From Branchiostoma lanceolatum (lineage: Eukaryota > Chordata > Leptocardii > Amphioxiformes > Branchiostomatidae), in NCBI RefSeq assembly GCF_035083965.1, contig NC_089735.1:7156001-7220000 (forward strand): DNA of 64,000 nt, written 5' to 3'. The translations under genes were made by a program, and so were the position numbers. This document shows, piece after piece, positions 62,831 through 64,000 of the stretch. The notes under the pieces are model-generated. The model was not told where the DNA came from. It did no database searches and saw only the letters and a program-made list of their open reading frames with translations. The number at the start of each line of letters is the position of its first letter. The stretch's first letter is position 1.

Positions 62831-63787
62831 TTTCCAACGTTATCGTCAGCTCAGTTCAACACCACAAACACTCCGACTTCAGTTCGCATCCTCACCAAAC
62901 TCAACGTTAAGCCGGCCACGCTGGGCAGGCCGGGGTCTCAGCGGCAAAGTTTGAAATTGAGACGTTTTAAACTTCACCGCAGGTGTAACATCTCACGTTA
63001 GCAACAAACTGAAGACAGAAACGTTACGAATTTGAATATTACATCTGAGCTGCAGCGTAGCTGTTCTATGGAATGTGGACGTTTTAGAACTGGCCTCGGG
63101 GTTTCCATGGCCACAGAGCGAGGATGATACGAACAATGCTCAACATGTTCCACGTGTTCTACTGATCTCCAAGCAGATGTAATGGTATTCGGCTCAGTCT
63201 CATTGTTTGACGCGGGTTTTTGTAACACGATCTGTTTTATGTAATGCAGTGAGTGTAATCTACATATACGGACTATAAGGCCATACCATCTTAATCTTAT
63301 GGATGACATCCGCGTGCGCATGATTTTCACCTCCTCCGATGCTCCATGGAACTCAGGAACTTGCAAGCCTGAACTTATATTGACGCAAAAGGCCAGCATT
63401 GGGCCGGCTTGTCGTTAAACTCGTTATGTACTACCACAAAATACGTCAGCATCAAAGTTCACAAGAAAACTGGGAGTGTAATTGTGGATTGGTATGCCAT
63501 CGACGTTGGCGAGGGGAATGTTACGTTTACGCAGTTGTAGCGGCGGCCAGCGAGTAGCGCCCAGACATAGACATCATATCCAGAGGGGCTCTCACACGTT
63601 TCTTTTGAAACATTGCCATTGGTATAGGTCTCCCAGTAGGATTTGTGTGAATTATGGAATGCTTGATATGGAGTTCAATGCCATGCATGTTGATTTGATT
63701 TGATTTCATGTTGAAGCTGCCCTTATGAGTATTCTAGCTGGCACATTCATATATGATCCACTGTCCTTGGAGCGTACCTGCTAATAG
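62831..63787. other. Upstream region of the repeat-protein gene
   Basis: Includes the promoter and leader of the minus-strand gene (not resolved). A foldback family-1 arm lies near 63270-63315 (AGGCCATACCATCTTAATCT, GGATGACATCC). No gene is recognised. Confidence 0.4.
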
Positions 63788-64000
63788 TCTACGAGTCTTT
63801 CCTCGATCGCCCGGCTGTTTGCCGACGATACGATGGCACATAAGAGTGTTCGCTCCAGTTTAGATCAGCAATCCTTACAGAGCGATTTGGATCGCTTAGC
63901 TGACTGGGAACAGATATGGCTGATGAAGTTTCACCCAGACAAGTGTAACACGCTTCACATCAGCAGGAAACGGGACCCCTTGACTTACAGCTACAGCCTA
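63788..64000 (+). mobile_element. Non-LTR reverse transcriptase fragment, cut by window end
   Basis: An open frame of 71 codons to the window end. It contains A-R-L-F-A-D-D-T, the reverse-transcriptase catalytic (F/Y)-A-D-D box, then L-Q-S-D-L-D-R-L-A-D-W-E and M-K-F-H-P-D-K-C-N, the standard following motifs of Jockey/CR1-type LINEs. A TAG at 63785-63787 stops the frame upstream, so it is a degenerate or 5'-truncated copy. Confidence 0.88.

Overview
This is a eukaryotic, animal-type genomic window. The genes are split by GT-AG introns, the introns are packed with short transposon relics and microsatellites, and the encoded proteins are metazoan: a secreted cysteine-rich mosaic, a rhodopsin-class neuropeptide receptor and secreted low-complexity proteins. 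The mixture (kisspeptin-receptor-like GPCR, LRR-Ig remnant, antistasin/WAP/VWC/thyroglobulin mosaic, many small inverted-repeat elements) fits a lancelet (Branchiostoma). That assignment is inference from gene and repeat style, not proof. No rRNA, true tRNA, operon or CRISPR array was seen.

Layout. (1) About 361-14520, + strand: the 3' 21 exons of a secreted mosaic gene whose 5' end lies left of the window. In order it encodes ten antistasin-like units, one WAP domain, VWC domains, three thyroglobulin type-1 domains and unassigned Cys-rich modules. Every internal intron is phase 1. (2) 16740-17475, +: a frameshifted LRR-Ig pseudogene. (3) 18.7-36.6 kb, +: a nine-coding-exon class A GPCR (452 aa when joined), closest by recognisable motifs to the kisspeptin/galanin/allatostatin receptor group. 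Its introns hold a complete but disabled Tc1-like transposon, LINE fragments, SINEs, a 36-bp perfect palindrome and two odd minisatellites (23-bp CTAG-rich; 10-bp, 68 units without an indel). (4) 41.8-45.3 kb, +: a three-exon gene for a 935-aa secreted Lys/Glu/Arg-rich protein. (5) 47.0-49.9 kb, +: a two-exon gene for a 687-aa protein of unknown function with a terminal two-CxxC region. (6) 57.7-62.8 kb, -: a three-exon gene for a 922-aa secreted protein built almost wholly of tandem repeats. (7) 63.8-64.0 kb, +: the start of a non-LTR reverse transcriptase fragment that runs off the window.

The main novelty is that genes 4 and 6 are paralogues in inverted, tail-to-tail orientation. Both have a signal-peptide exon ending CAG in phase 0. 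Both have a small second exon with a Y-x-N-x-T/D-x-G-S-like core and an N-N-T sequon, ending in phase 1 on a single A. Both have a giant intronless third exon starting TTGAA (Ile-Glu). Their bodies have diverged into different polyampholytic repeats. The C-terminal repeats of gene 6 (12 residues, start Q, mostly end G-R-R) resemble a multi-copy amidated peptide precursor, which is a testable inference.

The non-coding DNA is dominated by small foldback elements (at least three MITE-like families), a long dispersed repeat marked by an ACCAAATATCATCATAAT-type core, tRNA-derived SINEs, LINE 3' ends and simple repeats. All splice sites and joined lengths were worked out by eye from frame and GT/AG consensus, so transcript evidence would be needed to confirm them.
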